Positions 1-8,838 of a DNA stretch of 64,000 nucleotides are shown one piece after another. The translations under genes were made by a program, and so were the position numbers. The DNA comes from Eubacterium nodatum ATCC 33099 (lineage in GTDB: Bacteria; Bacillota; Clostridia; Peptostreptococcales; Anaerovoracaceae), in contig AZKM01000003.1 in assembly GCA_000510425.1 (NCBI GenBank), forward strand, positions 62,001-126,000. Reading direction: 5' to 3'. The notes below the pieces were generated by a model, which ran no database searches, was not told the DNA's origin, and worked only from the letters and a program-made list of their open reading frames with translations. Position 1 is the first letter of the stretch; every line of letters begins with the position of its first letter.

Positions 1-1577
1 GCCGTCAGTTCGTATGCCGTTATGTCTCCATCCTTTTTCTTCATCCCGATATTATCCCAAATCACATACTGCGTCTGATATAAATCCTTTGCCTTATATG
101 AACTTTCTGCCATCTCCAGGGCGGGAATATGGTCACCGTACATGACAAGTACTGTCGGCTCTCCGAATTTATTTAACTTATTTATAAGGTCTTTCACAAA
201 TAAGTCCATTTCGTATACCTGATTGACATAGTATTCATATTTATTTTTCGTCTCTTCATTTGCAGCCTTGGTTACTCTTATCTTAGGATGGGCAATTAAA
301 GACTCTGACGGATATTTTCCGTGACCCTGAACGGAAATTGTGTATACATAATCTCTGCCCTTTGTGGATTTAAGTGCTTCCAAAATCTGTGACGGTAAAA
401 TATTGTCCTTTGCCCAGTTCTTAGGAGTTTTTTCCACATCACTCATATATTCAAGAGATGTGAATGTATCGTATCCTATATTATCAAATACTTCATTTCG
501 GCTGTAAAAAACGCCTCTATGATTATGCACTGCATGGGTAGAATAACCGATATTCTTCAAATCCCTTGCAATACTTTCTGCAGTTCTTTCTTTCAAAACC
601 GATTTAAAAGGATATTCTCCCGGTCCAAAAAACTTGACGGAAAGACCTGTCATAACTTCAAACTCGGTATTCGCAGTACCTGCACCACATGCGGGAACAG
701 TAAGGCTTCCTGAGGAATATTTTTTCATAAGGCTCCTGTAATAAGGTATCGGGTCTTTGGAAAGCCTTATATCTTTAAACAGGGTAGGATCCACGAAAGA
801 CTCCAACTGTAAGAAAAGGATATTCGGTTGCTTCTTCGTACCATCACCCTTCACCAAAGTGACTTTTCCGCTCTTATCAATACCGCTCTTTTGGATTATG
901 TTTTTAATCTTATCCTTGGAATATCCATGCGGTTTGTGTATACCTTGATTAAGCCATGTATTTATAAAACAATACGGAACTCCGTAATCCTCATAGGCAT
1001 AAGCAAGATTTCCAAAGAAAGTGTCAAGAACATTGATTCTAATCAGTCCGTAGGTGCTTCCGAAAGTCGCTGCAATTATCAGGATAATAACAACTATATT
1101 TTTCTTGATAGAAATTTTGTCCTTTACTTTCGGTCCTTTTATAAACAGAAATATAAAAAGTGCAACCACAAGGGCTATTCCGCAAAATAATAAGATAATT
1201 TGCTTTATGGACATATAATTGGTCATGATTGTAAGTGCATCATCAAAAGAATCCATATCTTTCATGGTAAATGGAGTCATCCTCTGCATCAAAATTATTC
1301 CGTTCACAATACCGATAGTAATCCACACGCTTGAAATCAGAAGAGTTACAAAAAATCTTCTCTTGAATAAAAGTCCGATGCAAATTGTTGACAGAATCAC
1401 AAGCACATTATAGAAAAAAACCAAGGGTTCTTTTACCATAAAATAAAGCCCGCCATATAGCGGCATTTTCTGTCTGGCCCAAGTTTCAATAAACAAATTC
1501 AGAAAAAATGCCCACAACAAATAATTGATAATCGTGTTATTAAAATATTTATTATAAAAGTCTCTAATTCTATGCAT
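1..1577 (-). CDS. LTA synthase family sulfatase-fold membrane protein (partial, C-terminus outside window)
   Basis: This is a polytopic membrane protein with an extracellular sulfatase/alkaline-phosphatase-fold domain of the lipoteichoic acid synthase family, which transfers glycerol-phosphate from phosphatidylglycerol or acts on a related lipid. Hydrophobic helices fill roughly residues 15-190. The catalytic domain shows Glu259 in QLESF (metal ligand), Thr301 in AGTANTEF (the family nucleophile, close to Thr300 of S. aureus LtaS), an RNEVFDNIGY block and Asp482-His483 in YGDHIP. The ATG at 1577 directly follows the rsmA stop codon, so it ends that operon. The frame runs off the left edge after about 525 codons. 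The exact polymer substrate cannot be told from sequence. Confidence 0.88.
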   Translation of the reverse strand, partial: MHRIRDFYNKYFNNTIINYLLWAFFLNLFIETWARQKMPLYGGLYFMVKEPLVFFYNVLVILSTICIGLLFKRRFFVTLLISSVWITIGIVNGIILMQRMTPFTMKDMDSFDDALTIMTNYMSIKQIILLFCGIALVVALFIFLFIKGPKVKDKISIKKNIVVIILIIAATFGSTYGLIRINVLDTFFGNLAYAYEDYGVPYCFINTWLNQGIHKPHGYSKDKIKNIIQKSGIDKSGKVTLVKGDGTKKQPNILFLQLESFVDPTLFKDIRLSKDPIPYYRSLMKKYSSGSLTVPACGAGTANTEFEVMTGLSVKFFGPGEYPFKSVLKERTAESIARDLKNIGYSTHAVHNHRGVFYSRNEVFDNIGYDTFTSLEYMSDVEKTPKNWAKDNILPSQILEALKSTKGRDYVYTISVQGHGKYPSESLIAHPKIRVTKAANEETKNKYEYYVNQVYEMDLFVKDLINKLNKFGEPTVLVMYGDHIPALEMAESSYKAKDLYQTQYVIWDNIGMKKKDGDITAYELT

Positions 1578-2441
1578 TTACTTTTTCCCCTCTTTAACCA
1601 GTTCGTTTGCCACTGCCGCAAAGTCTGAAAGTGACAAGGTTTCTGCACGCCTCTTTTCATCAATTCCTGCATTTACAAGGCACTTTGAAATAACCCCTTT
1701 TTCAAACCCCGTACCTGTAAGAGAATTCAAAAGTGTTTTCCTCCTTTGACTGAAACCTGCCTTTATACATCTAAAAAACATTTTTTCATCTAAAAGGTTA
1801 ACAGGTGCTTCTTTTCTCACATCTAATCTGAGTACAGCAGAATCCACCTTTGGCATAGGCATAAAATATTCCTTCGGAACATTTTCGACCACATTGACCC
1901 TGCAATAATATTGTACGGCAACAGAAATTGCTCCATATATTCTGCTTCCCGGCTCGGATTTAATCCTGTCTGCAACTTCTTTCTGCATCATGATTGTGAT
2001 GCTTTCAACAGGGAGTTTTTCCTCCAAAAGCTTCATTATGATCGCTGTGGTTATATAATAGGGCAGGTTCCCTATAACCTTGACAGCTTTATAATCTCCT
2101 GCCTCCTCTTCTATGATTTTTGCAAGATCCAGTTTCAAAACATTTTCGTTTATAACCTTGACATTATCAAATTCAGCCAGGGTATCTCCCAAAATTGTTA
2201 CAAGGTTTGTATCGATTTCAATGGCTATGACTTTACCTGCCTTCTCTGCTGCTGCAGCAGTTAAAACTCCTATTCCGGGACCTATTTCTATAACCAAATC
2301 TTCTTTAGTTATATCTGCTCCTTCCACAATTCCATCAATCACTTCCTTATCCGTCAAGAAATTTTGTCCTAAACTTCTGGAAAACTTAAATCCGTATTTA
2401 TTCTTTATTCCCCGTATCACTGAGGGATTGTATAGCTCCAT
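1578..2441 (-). CDS. rsmA: 16S rRNA (adenine(1518)-N6/adenine(1519)-N6)-dimethyltransferase
   Basis: RsmA (KsgA) dimethylates two adjacent adenines in the 3'-terminal hairpin of 16S rRNA during late 30S assembly. The 287-aa length is normal. SLGQNFL near residue 24, the SAM-binding EIGPGIGVLT motif near residue 51 and the catalytic NLPYYIT motif near residue 125 are intact. Its start overlaps the end of rnmV by 44 bp. The upstream ATG is kept because family members have about 20 residues before SLGQNFL. It is part of the run rplI-dnaB-dnaD-divIC-rnmV-rsmA. Confidence 0.96.
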   Translation of the reverse strand: MELYNPSVIRGIKNKYGFKFSRSLGQNFLTDKEVIDGIVEGADITKEDLVIEIGPGIGVLTAAAAEKAGKVIAIEIDTNLVTILGDTLAEFDNVKVINENVLKLDLAKIIEEEAGDYKAVKVIGNLPYYITTAIIMKLLEEKLPVESITIMMQKEVADRIKSEPGSRIYGAISVAVQYYCRVNVVENVPKEYFMPMPKVDSAVLRLDVRKEAPVNLLDEKMFFRCIKAGFSQRRKTLLNSLTGTGFEKGVISKCLVNAGIDEKRRAETLSLSDFAAVANELVKEGKK

Positions 2442-2955
2442 TAAACTCCTCTCTTGTTATACCGTATCCGTTTAATTTTTTTAACAGGCTTTTGCCGTTG
2501 CCATATCCGATGCCCAGTTTTTCAGAAAAGAGCTCTCTTCTTCTCCTGCTAAAACGGTTGTTCACAAGACCTGCCCTACGCAAGTCCTCTGCAGTGAATT
2601 CCAAAGCTTCCGTATATTTTGTGGTTCTCGCCTTCTTTAAGGCTTCTATAATGGCACCAGGCTCTGCATTTTCAATACCTAAATCTCCTTTTTTCAGAGC
2701 TTTATCCTGTGGCAAAAACGCTTCTCTGCAGTCCGGATACCTTTTTTTTATTTCTCTTCTTATATTTTCGCCTGCCCTGTCAGGATCGGTGAATACTATT
2801 ATTCCCGGACCCTTATATGCTCTGTCGATTTCCTTCCACATGGAGCTGTTCATTCCAAATCCGTGGGTTTCAATAGTTTTAGCTTCTACCGCCCTGTTTA
2901 TCGCTGCCGTATCGTCTCGTCCTTCAACCACTATAACTTCACTGATTTTCTGCAT
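2398..2955 (-). CDS. rnmV: Ribonuclease M5
   Basis: RNase M5 performs the final maturation of 5S rRNA in Firmicutes. The 185-aa protein has an N-terminal TOPRIM domain with the invariant Glu in EVIVVEGRDD (residues 7-16) and the acidic DPDRAG motif around residue 58. The short C-terminal domain ends in a GITREEF segment. The rnmV-rsmA order is the classical Firmicutes arrangement, and the 44-bp overlap suggests translational coupling. No anomaly is seen. Confidence 0.93.
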   Translation of the reverse strand: MQKISEVIVVEGRDDTAAINRAVEAKTIETHGFGMNSSMWKEIDRAYKGPGIIVFTDPDRAGENIRREIKKRYPDCREAFLPQDKALKKGDLGIENAEPGAIIEALKKARTTKYTEALEFTAEDLRRAGLVNNRFSRRRRELFSEKLGIGYGNGKSLLKKLNGYGITREEFNGAIQSLSDTGNKE

Positions 2956-2957
2956 AA

Positions 2958-3287
2958 CTACTCATTCTTTTTATTCTTGGATTTATCTTTTTCTATCATA
3001 TAAATGATTTCACCGGGTTTAATCATATTTAGCTGTTTTCGTGCCTGTTCCTCTATATAACTCTCACTGTCTATATGTTTCAGCTCGTACTTGAGTTTCT
3101 CTTTCTTTGCCTTGAGAGATGCTTGTTCACGCCTTAATTGGTTTTGCTCAATCTTCAGGGCTACAATTCTCTTCACACTAAAAGATGTAACGCCGATAAG
3201 CACTATCACCACAGCTACAACAATCATTCTCCCTATATTGATTCTGATTTTCTTTTTTTTTCTGCGCTCTGCTTTGCGATCGTTCAT
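2958..3287 (-). CDS. Septum formation initiator (DivIC/FtsB-like) protein
   Basis: This is a small bitopic membrane protein of the FtsB/DivIC family, which joins FtsL and FtsQ/DivIB in the divisome. The 109 residues show a very basic cytoplasmic start (residues 1-20, rich in Lys and Arg), one hydrophobic segment (about 22-42), then a charged coiled coil (about 45-85). The closing segment, ARKQLNMIKPGEIIY, is typical of the family. It lies 1 bp after the DnaD gene and 2 bp before rnmV, so it is surely cotranscribed. The choice between DivIC and a generic septum-formation initiator is by family only. Confidence 0.85.
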   Translation of the reverse strand: MNDRKAERRKKKKIRINIGRMIVVAVVIVLIGVTSFSVKRIVALKIEQNQLRREQASLKAKKEKLKYELKHIDSESYIEEQARKQLNMIKPGEIIYMIEKDKSKNKKNE

Positions 3288-3288
3288 T

Positions 3289-4548
3289 TTAAATATCCTT
3301 CTGTTTTATCCAATCCTCTGCCTCTTTCATGCGCTCTACCCTACAGGCACACACCTCACCTAAATCCGTCTGCCCTGTATCTCTGCAAATTTCACACAAA
3401 TACCGGACATCGGTATAATCCATTTCATAATCCATATCCGTAAGAAGTCCGGCTCTTTCGACTTCTAAATCTGTTTTCTCTTCGTTTGCATCTTTAGAGT
3501 TATAATCTTTTCCCTCCAACATATTCTGAACCAGTTTTCTTCTTATATCGTTGAGCTTATTATCTATTTCCTTCACTCTAGGAATTTTGGCATAAATCTC
3601 TTTAGTGCGTTTCTCTGCTTCAGCCTTGTCCTTTTCTAAAATATACCTGTAATAATCATTTAGCTGAGCTTCTGTGACAGTCACACGACTATTTACATCC
3701 TTTATGCCTTTCTTTTCTGAGTCCTTTTTCCAGTTTTCCAAAACTTTATTTACATAATTAAAATTCGGAGTGGAAATTCCCGCAGTTTTTCCAACCGCTT
3801 CCACGATGGTATCCATGGTATAGCCCATTATATCAAGCCACCTGTCCATCATCTGTTTCTCCTGTTCAGTGGCATTTCTGGTAAAACCGAAGGCCTGCAA
3901 TATTCTGCGGTATTGAAGATGTCTTCTATCATTTTCTTCCATATATTCTTTAACCTCGGAAACCTTTGAAAAGCCTTTAATTGCCCAGTTTCTTATAACA
4001 GTCTGAATATATTTCAGACTGTCCTTCCCTTTGCCTTTGCAGTACTCAATACCATAGAAAATAAGTTCAGCTGCAATATGTTCCTCTGTGAGCATTTCAT
4101 TGAAATTCAAAATTTCTGTCGAGCTCAGCTGTCTTTCCATCAACTTTTCTATCTGCCGGAATATTTCCTTAAGATTATTGTCGTTAAAATCCTTTTCTGA
4201 AATTTTATCCTCCCGGGTTTCCTCCTCCAAGGTTGCATACATCAGATCTTTAATACTCAAAAATTCAATTACAGGCTCTACCTTATCACCTTGGACATAA
4301 TGACGCTTGACAGCTCCTATTTCTTCCCAATAGCTCCAGGCTTCAGAAACCTTTGCTCTCGACAACCCCAGCTGTTTTGATATAGCTTCTTCATCTAATT
4401 TTATGTCAAAATGAGCGTGCATATAGCCATACATGTACACCTTGACATAATCCCCCTTTGCTTGGGGTAAGTATTCATTTATAAAGATATTTTCAACAGG
4501 CGTATCGTAAAGATATAAATCCCTAACCTTTTTCTTCTTAAAATCCAT
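3289..4548 (-). CDS. DnaD-domain replication protein with C-terminal Cys motif
   Basis: DnaD-family proteins remodel origin DNA and help load the replicative helicase. Residues 1-110 look like the winged-helix N-terminal domain (EEAISKQLGLSRAKVSEAW). Two DnaD-like helical domains follow at about 130-205 and 215-280; the first contains YIQTVIRNWAIKG. Unusually, the C-terminus carries CEICRDTG followed by CACR (about residues 392-411), a four-cysteine pattern that I associate with DnaI/DnaC-type helicase loaders. No loader ATPase follows; the next gene is the DivIC-like one. It overlaps dnaB by 11 bp. Confidence 0.82.
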   Translation of the reverse strand: MDFKKKKVRDLYLYDTPVENIFINEYLPQAKGDYVKVYMYGYMHAHFDIKLDEEAISKQLGLSRAKVSEAWSYWEEIGAVKRHYVQGDKVEPVIEFLSIKDLMYATLEEETREDKISEKDFNDNNLKEIFRQIEKLMERQLSSTEILNFNEMLTEEHIAAELIFYGIEYCKGKGKDSLKYIQTVIRNWAIKGFSKVSEVKEYMEENDRRHLQYRRILQAFGFTRNATEQEKQMMDRWLDIMGYTMDTIVEAVGKTAGISTPNFNYVNKVLENWKKDSEKKGIKDVNSRVTVTEAQLNDYYRYILEKDKAEAEKRTKEIYAKIPRVKEIDNKLNDIRRKLVQNMLEGKDYNSKDANEEKTDLEVERAGLLTDMDYEMDYTDVRYLCEICRDTGQTDLGEVCACRVERMKEAEDWIKQKDI

Positions 4549-5863
4549 TCGCTATATCACTAAATTTCGTATACTTTCCTACCCATGCCAGTTCTATATT
4601 GCCGGTAGGACCACTTCTGTTCTTTGCTATTATAACATCACATATTCCCGGTTTTTCCGATTCCTCTTTCGCATAGTAATCATCTCTATACAAAAAAAGT
4701 ACAATGTCTGCGTCCTGCTCAATAGAACCGGACTCACGGAGATCAGAAAGCACGGGAGTGTGGTTTGGTCTTTGATCGGGAGCACGAGAAAGCTGTGAAA
4801 GCACGATAACCGGACAATCCATTTCCCTTGCCAAAAGCTTTAAATATCTGGATAATGTGCTTATTTCCTGTTGCCTGTTTTCTGCTCTTCCCTCAGATTT
4901 CATAAGCTGCAGATAGTCCACAACCACAAGATCAAGACCTTTTTCTGCCTTTAATCTTCTACATTTATTTTTTATTTCAAATACACTCAAATCCGGTGTG
5001 TCATCTATATATACATTGGCTTTTGCCAGATTATCCACTGCCAGAAAAATTCTGTCCCAGTCATTATTGTCCAAGGTTCCCTTCTTGATATTTTCCATTT
5101 CAACCCGAGATTCCATGGAAAGAAGACGGTTTCCAAGTTGCTCTTTCCCCATTTCCAAACTGAATATCAGGACGGATGCATCGTGTTTAACTGCGGCGTT
5201 GAGTGCAATATTAAGTGCAAATGCCGTTTTTCCCATAGCCGGTCTCGCCGCAACGATTACAAGCTCTGATTTCTGAAGTCCGGAGGTCATACTGTCGAAG
5301 GGTTTAAATCCTGTGGGAACTCCTATAATCTTATCCTGATTTCTCGCAGCTTCATTGATGAGTTCAATGTCTGCTACCAATACATCCTGAAGCTTTGAGT
5401 AATCTCCTCGCTGCCGTTCCTGTGCTACGCTGAGAATTTCCTTTTCTGCAAAATTGATTATCTCCTTTGCTTCTTCATTTTCATCAAAACTCTTCTCACG
5501 AATCAATTCTGATGTATGAATCAACTTTCTTATAGATGATTTTTCTGCAACAATCTTAGCATATTCCGAAGCATTCGTTGTCACCGGAACTTCCCCGGAC
5601 AATGTACCTACATAGGATCTGCCGCCTACCATCTCCAGCACATTTCTACGCTTCAATTCTTCACACACGGTAACTATGTCCACAGATTTATTCTCCCTGA
5701 ACATATCAATCATTGCTGTGTAAATTTCCTTGTTTGCGCCATCATAAAAATCATCCGGTTTCAGAATCTCCATGACATCTGACAGGGCTTCTTTACTCAA
5801 AAGTCCGGAGCCTAAAACCGATCTCTCTGCGTCTAAATTATGTGGAGGAATTTTCTCTGCCAT
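4538..5863 (-). CDS. dnaB: Replicative DNA helicase (DnaB; DnaC in Bacillus)
   Basis: This is the hexameric 5'-3' helicase at the replication fork. The 441 residues include the N-terminal primase-interacting domain (starting IPPHNLDAERSVLG) and a RecA-like domain with Walker A RPAMGKT (about 206-212), Walker B DLVVVDYLQL and the conserved SQLSR segment. The start codon overlaps the rplI stop by one base (TAATG). The rplI-dnaB order is the common Firmicutes arrangement. No intein or anomaly is present. Confidence 0.97.
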   Translation of the reverse strand: MAEKIPPHNLDAERSVLGSGLLSKEALSDVMEILKPDDFYDGANKEIYTAMIDMFRENKSVDIVTVCEELKRRNVLEMVGGRSYVGTLSGEVPVTTNASEYAKIVAEKSSIRKLIHTSELIREKSFDENEEAKEIINFAEKEILSVAQERQRGDYSKLQDVLVADIELINEAARNQDKIIGVPTGFKPFDSMTSGLQKSELVIVAARPAMGKTAFALNIALNAAVKHDASVLIFSLEMGKEQLGNRLLSMESRVEMENIKKGTLDNNDWDRIFLAVDNLAKANVYIDDTPDLSVFEIKNKCRRLKAEKGLDLVVVDYLQLMKSEGRAENRQQEISTLSRYLKLLAREMDCPVIVLSQLSRAPDQRPNHTPVLSDLRESGSIEQDADIVLFLYRDDYYAKEESEKPGICDVIIAKNRSGPTGNIELAWVGKYTKFSDIANGF

Positions 5864-6306
5864 TATTCTTTCACCTTAACTGTAAGTTCTGCCGAAACAT
5901 CCTGGTATAACTTTATTTTTACGCTGAATGTTCCAAGAGCCTTAATTGGCTGCCTCATCTGCAGTTTCTTTTTATCTATGATAATATTGTGCTGAGTTTT
6001 CAGGGCCTCACAAACATCCTTTGATGTAATTGAGCCAAACAGCCTGCCGCCTTCTCCCGCCTTAGTATCAATACAAACTTCTATTTCTTCTATTTTCTTT
6101 GCAAGTTCTTGGGCAGAAGCCTTTCTTGCGGCTTCTTCTTCCGCCTGCTTTGCCTTCACCTTCTCCAAAGTATTGATATTTCCTTTAGTAGCTTCGATAG
6201 CCCAACCCTTTGGAATCAGCATATTTCTGGCATAGCCATCACTTACCTTCACAATGTCTCCGGCCTTGCCCGTTCCCTTAATATCTCTTTTTAAAATTAC
6301 AACCAT
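5863..6306 (-). CDS. rplI: 50S ribosomal protein L9
   Basis: L9 binds 23S rRNA domain V. The 147 residues begin with the signature MVVILKRDIKGTGKAGDIV. They continue with the N-terminal globular domain (GYARNMLIPKGWA), the long connecting helix rich in Lys, Glu and Ala (about 45-80) and the C-terminal domain (VCEALK). The gene is 5 bp downstream of the GdpP-like phosphodiesterase stop and is translationally coupled to dnaB. Confidence 0.97.
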   Translation of the reverse strand: MVVILKRDIKGTGKAGDIVKVSDGYARNMLIPKGWAIEATKGNINTLEKVKAKQAEEEAARKASAQELAKKIEEIEVCIDTKAGEGGRLFGSITSKDVCEALKTQHNIIIDKKKLQMRQPIKALGTFSVKIKLYQDVSAELTVKVKE

Positions 6307-6311
6307 CTCTT

Positions 6312-8162
6312 CTACCTTTCTTCACTTCCGATTATATTCTTGATAACTTCCAGAACATCCTCGGGACTTTCTTCCACCTGGGCACCTGCCGTAGTTAAAT
6401 GACCTCCGCCTCCCAGCTTTTCCATAATAACCTGAACATTAAGCTCGCCCAATGACCTTGCGCTTACAACGGTTTTTCCGGAATCATTCTTTCCTGCGAC
6501 AAAGGATGCCTTAACACCTTTTATATTCAAAAGCTCATCTGCAACCTGTGAATTTATTATCTGTGCATCTCTATTGTATCCCTCGCACAAAGAAGTTGCT
6601 ACCCCATTATTGTGAAGTTCTGCTGAAGCTATACTTTTTGCCCTAACTCTGAACATTTCCATGTCAGTTTGGAAAAATCTTTTTACTTCCGTGGTATCTG
6701 CACCTGATCTCCTCAACCAAGCTGCAGCCTCAAAAGTTCTTACGCCCGTCTTTACTGCAAATCTGTTTGTATCTAAAGTAATACCACCCAGCAGTGCCTC
6801 TGCCTCAAGTTTTTCTAAAGCTCTCTTCTTTCCTGCATACTGAAGAATTTCTGATACCAGCTCGCAGGCTGATGAAGCATAGGATTCAATATATGACAAA
6901 TCGGCATCCTTGATAAAATCAGTGGCTCTCCTGTGGTGATCAATTATCGCAATTTTCCCAACTTTCCCCAGCAATTCCGGGCAGGATACATAACTCGGTC
7001 TATGGGTATCCACCACGATTAAAAGGGTTTCCTCATTTGCAAGCTCCAGTGCCCGTTCTCCTGAAAGTAAACTATAATTTTCACTTTCCTTTGCCTGTTT
7101 ATATATCACCCTTAAAGGATCGTTTACTTCGTCCACAATGATACCTGCATCTCTCCCCTGCATCTTGCAAACTCTAAACATTCCCAAAGCGGCACCGAAG
7201 CAGTCCATATCCGGATTTGTATGACCCATTATTAAAATTCTTCCTGCTTCTGCGATTAGTTGCTTTAGAATATGGGCAATTACTCTGGATTTTCCTTTAT
7301 TAGTTTTTTCAACGGTCTGAAGTTTTCCTCCGTAATAATCAATCTGATGATGTTTCTTAACAACCGCCTGATCTCCTCCTCTCCCCAGGGCAAGGTCTAA
7401 GGCAGCCCTTGCAGACTCCTCCGTATCAAACATGTTATCCTCGGCGACACCAACACCTATGGAAAGGCTCATAGGAAAATCCACTTCTGTTTCAATTTGT
7501 CTCACCTCATCGAGAATAGAAAACTTGCCGTCAATCATCTTTGTCAGAAAGGTCTTCTGAAAATACATTGCATACTCGTCTTCTTCATGCTTTACAATGG
7601 GTGCCTCACAATCTGATGCCCACTTCCTTATTGTTTTATCTATTCTGGACGAAACCTCCATTCTCATATCCGGGAGTGTGCCTGCAATCAATTCATCGTA
7701 GTTGTCTATACGAATTAAAGAAACGCAGGTCTTCTCACCTTCGTATGTTGTCTTCAGGGTTTCGTATCTTGTTATATCATAAAAGAATACTATGAGAGGT
7801 TTTTCATCAGTTTTCGCCCGTTCATCCGTTTCACGCACAGAACTATCGACATCCATGGCTTCTGCGGAAGCATCTAATATCAGAGCTTTGTTTTGGCGGG
7901 CAAAATCATTTCTTCCGGTAAAAACTCTAAAGGTTTTATCACTTCTTTCAATAGTTAAATTCGTTTTATTTTCTCCTGCGTTTATTACATCCTCGATTTT
8001 CAGTCCCGTTATTGCAAAAAAGTCACTGCCGATAATATCATCGTACAGAAAAACCTCTCCTATATGTGAGTTAAATCCAATTATTTTACCATTGGAATCC
8101 ACTGCACACATCGGCAACGGTATACTGTCAAATAAATCTTTATCACAGATAATATCTTTCAT
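6312..8162 (-). CDS. GdpP-type c-di-AMP phosphodiesterase lacking N-terminal membrane helices
   Basis: GdpP/YybT enzymes hydrolyse cyclic di-AMP. In order, a PAS-like region begins almost at residue 1 (LPMCAVDSNGKIIGFN), a degenerate GGDEF-like domain occupies roughly 140-300, and a DHH/DHHA1 phosphoesterase makes up the second half. DHH motifs are intact: GHTNPDMDCFG, VVDTHRPS and IDHHRRA; DHHA1 ends in GGGGHLTTAGA. The protein has 616 residues versus about 650-660 usual, and the two N-terminal transmembrane helices are missing. A good promoter and RBS (GAGGATG) sit immediately upstream, so the start looks real. It heads the rplI-dnaB run; the downstream gap is 5 bp. Confidence 0.88.
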   Translation of the reverse strand: MKDIICDKDLFDSIPLPMCAVDSNGKIIGFNSHIGEVFLYDDIIGSDFFAITGLKIEDVINAGENKTNLTIERSDKTFRVFTGRNDFARQNKALILDASAEAMDVDSSVRETDERAKTDEKPLIVFFYDITRYETLKTTYEGEKTCVSLIRIDNYDELIAGTLPDMRMEVSSRIDKTIRKWASDCEAPIVKHEEDEYAMYFQKTFLTKMIDGKFSILDEVRQIETEVDFPMSLSIGVGVAEDNMFDTEESARAALDLALGRGGDQAVVKKHHQIDYYGGKLQTVEKTNKGKSRVIAHILKQLIAEAGRILIMGHTNPDMDCFGAALGMFRVCKMQGRDAGIIVDEVNDPLRVIYKQAKESENYSLLSGERALELANEETLLIVVDTHRPSYVSCPELLGKVGKIAIIDHHRRATDFIKDADLSYIESYASSACELVSEILQYAGKKRALEKLEAEALLGGITLDTNRFAVKTGVRTFEAAAWLRRSGADTTEVKRFFQTDMEMFRVRAKSIASAELHNNGVATSLCEGYNRDAQIINSQVADELLNIKGVKASFVAGKNDSGKTVVSARSLGELNVQVIMEKLGGGGHLTTAGAQVEESPEDVLEVIKNIIGSEER

Positions 8163-8201
8163 AGTTCATCCTCAAAATTCGTATAGTTCGGCTATTGTAG
8201 T

Positions 8202-8229
8202 ATTATACCACTTTTTATCCGCAACTCAA
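8202..8229 (-). promoter_or_regulatory. Sigma-A promoter for the gdpP-rplI-dnaB run
   Basis: On the minus strand, TTGAGT (8224-8229) and TATAAT (8202-8207) are separated by 16 bp, with TGG just before the -10 (extended -10). The start codon is about 40 bp downstream, which leaves little room for a longer N-terminus. Confidence 0.7.
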
Positions 8230-8359
8230 AGAAAAATTCCGATAAATACCCTCAGGGCGAGTTGTAAAATAAATTGGCGCAAAAATAATAAAAAAGTTCC
8301 ATTAAGGACTTCATTCAGTTAAAATTTTGTTACCAAGCAAAATAAGAATGGAGAACCCA

Positions 8360-8422
8360 ATGGAACAAAGAAATATTACCACGAAAAAAGGTAAATGGAA
8401 ACAGCTAACTGAAAGAGCGTGA
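8360..8422 (+). pseudogene. IS30-family transposase N-terminal remnant
   Basis: An ATG at 8360 starts 20 codons containing GKWKQLTERA, which resembles the HLTxEER start of the helix-turn-helix in IS30 transposases. A TGA follows at 8420. The downstream 140 bp shows no continuing frame. A C-terminal IS30 fragment lies separately at 22.25 kb. Family assignment rests on a short stretch. The rest of 8423-8570 holds nothing I recognise. Confidence 0.4.
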
Positions 8423-8573
8423 AATATTTAAACGAAAACCGTACCTTTTGATAAAATGGTTCGAATATATAAAACTGTTGGTACTATCAACTTAGCACAC
8501 ATTGTTCTATCAATTTTTCCTTATGCTCTTTTTAGCTGCTTATTATAATTCTTTCGATTTTAAATATCGTGTA

Positions 8574-8823
8574 TTATAACAAGAGTTCAGATAAAATCGG
8601 AATTATGGATAATACAAATGCAATTATGCAAAAAAACATTAATATAATTGTGGTAGTTATATCAAATCTATTTTTTTTACAATCAGAATATGTTGAAATG
8701 GTATACCAAATTGCAAAAATAGGCATTAAAGAATACATAATTAAAGGCATTTCTTTAAAATAAGAGATTAGCAATAGTAATAATGTTGTAATTAAAATAA
8801 TTTTTTTTATATATTTTTTTCAT
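8574..8823 (-). pseudogene. Small membrane protein, left copy (frameshifted at A8)
   Basis: This is a paralog of the intact gene at 13179-13430. The open part (from about 8800 down) encodes a hydrophobic protein with PIFAIWYTISTYSDC and an ending SIIPILSELLL, against PVFTFWCIISTYQSY and SMIPILSLILL in the right copy. An ATG at 8823 gives MKKIYKK but shifts out of frame at a run of eight A residues on the coding strand (8801-8808). Removing one A joins it to the hydrophobic frame. It follows the left secreted-protein copy by 16 bp, mirroring the right arm. Function is unknown; immunity to the neighbouring secreted product is a speculation based on size and context. Confidence 0.6.
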
Positions 8824-8838
8824 ATTATGTTCCTATCA

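Noticed and set aside
2492..3007. 171-codon plus-strand ORF opposite rnmV
   Set aside because: It is a mirror of the real rnmV coding frame; composition is Ser/Leu-rich antisense type and no RBS is present.
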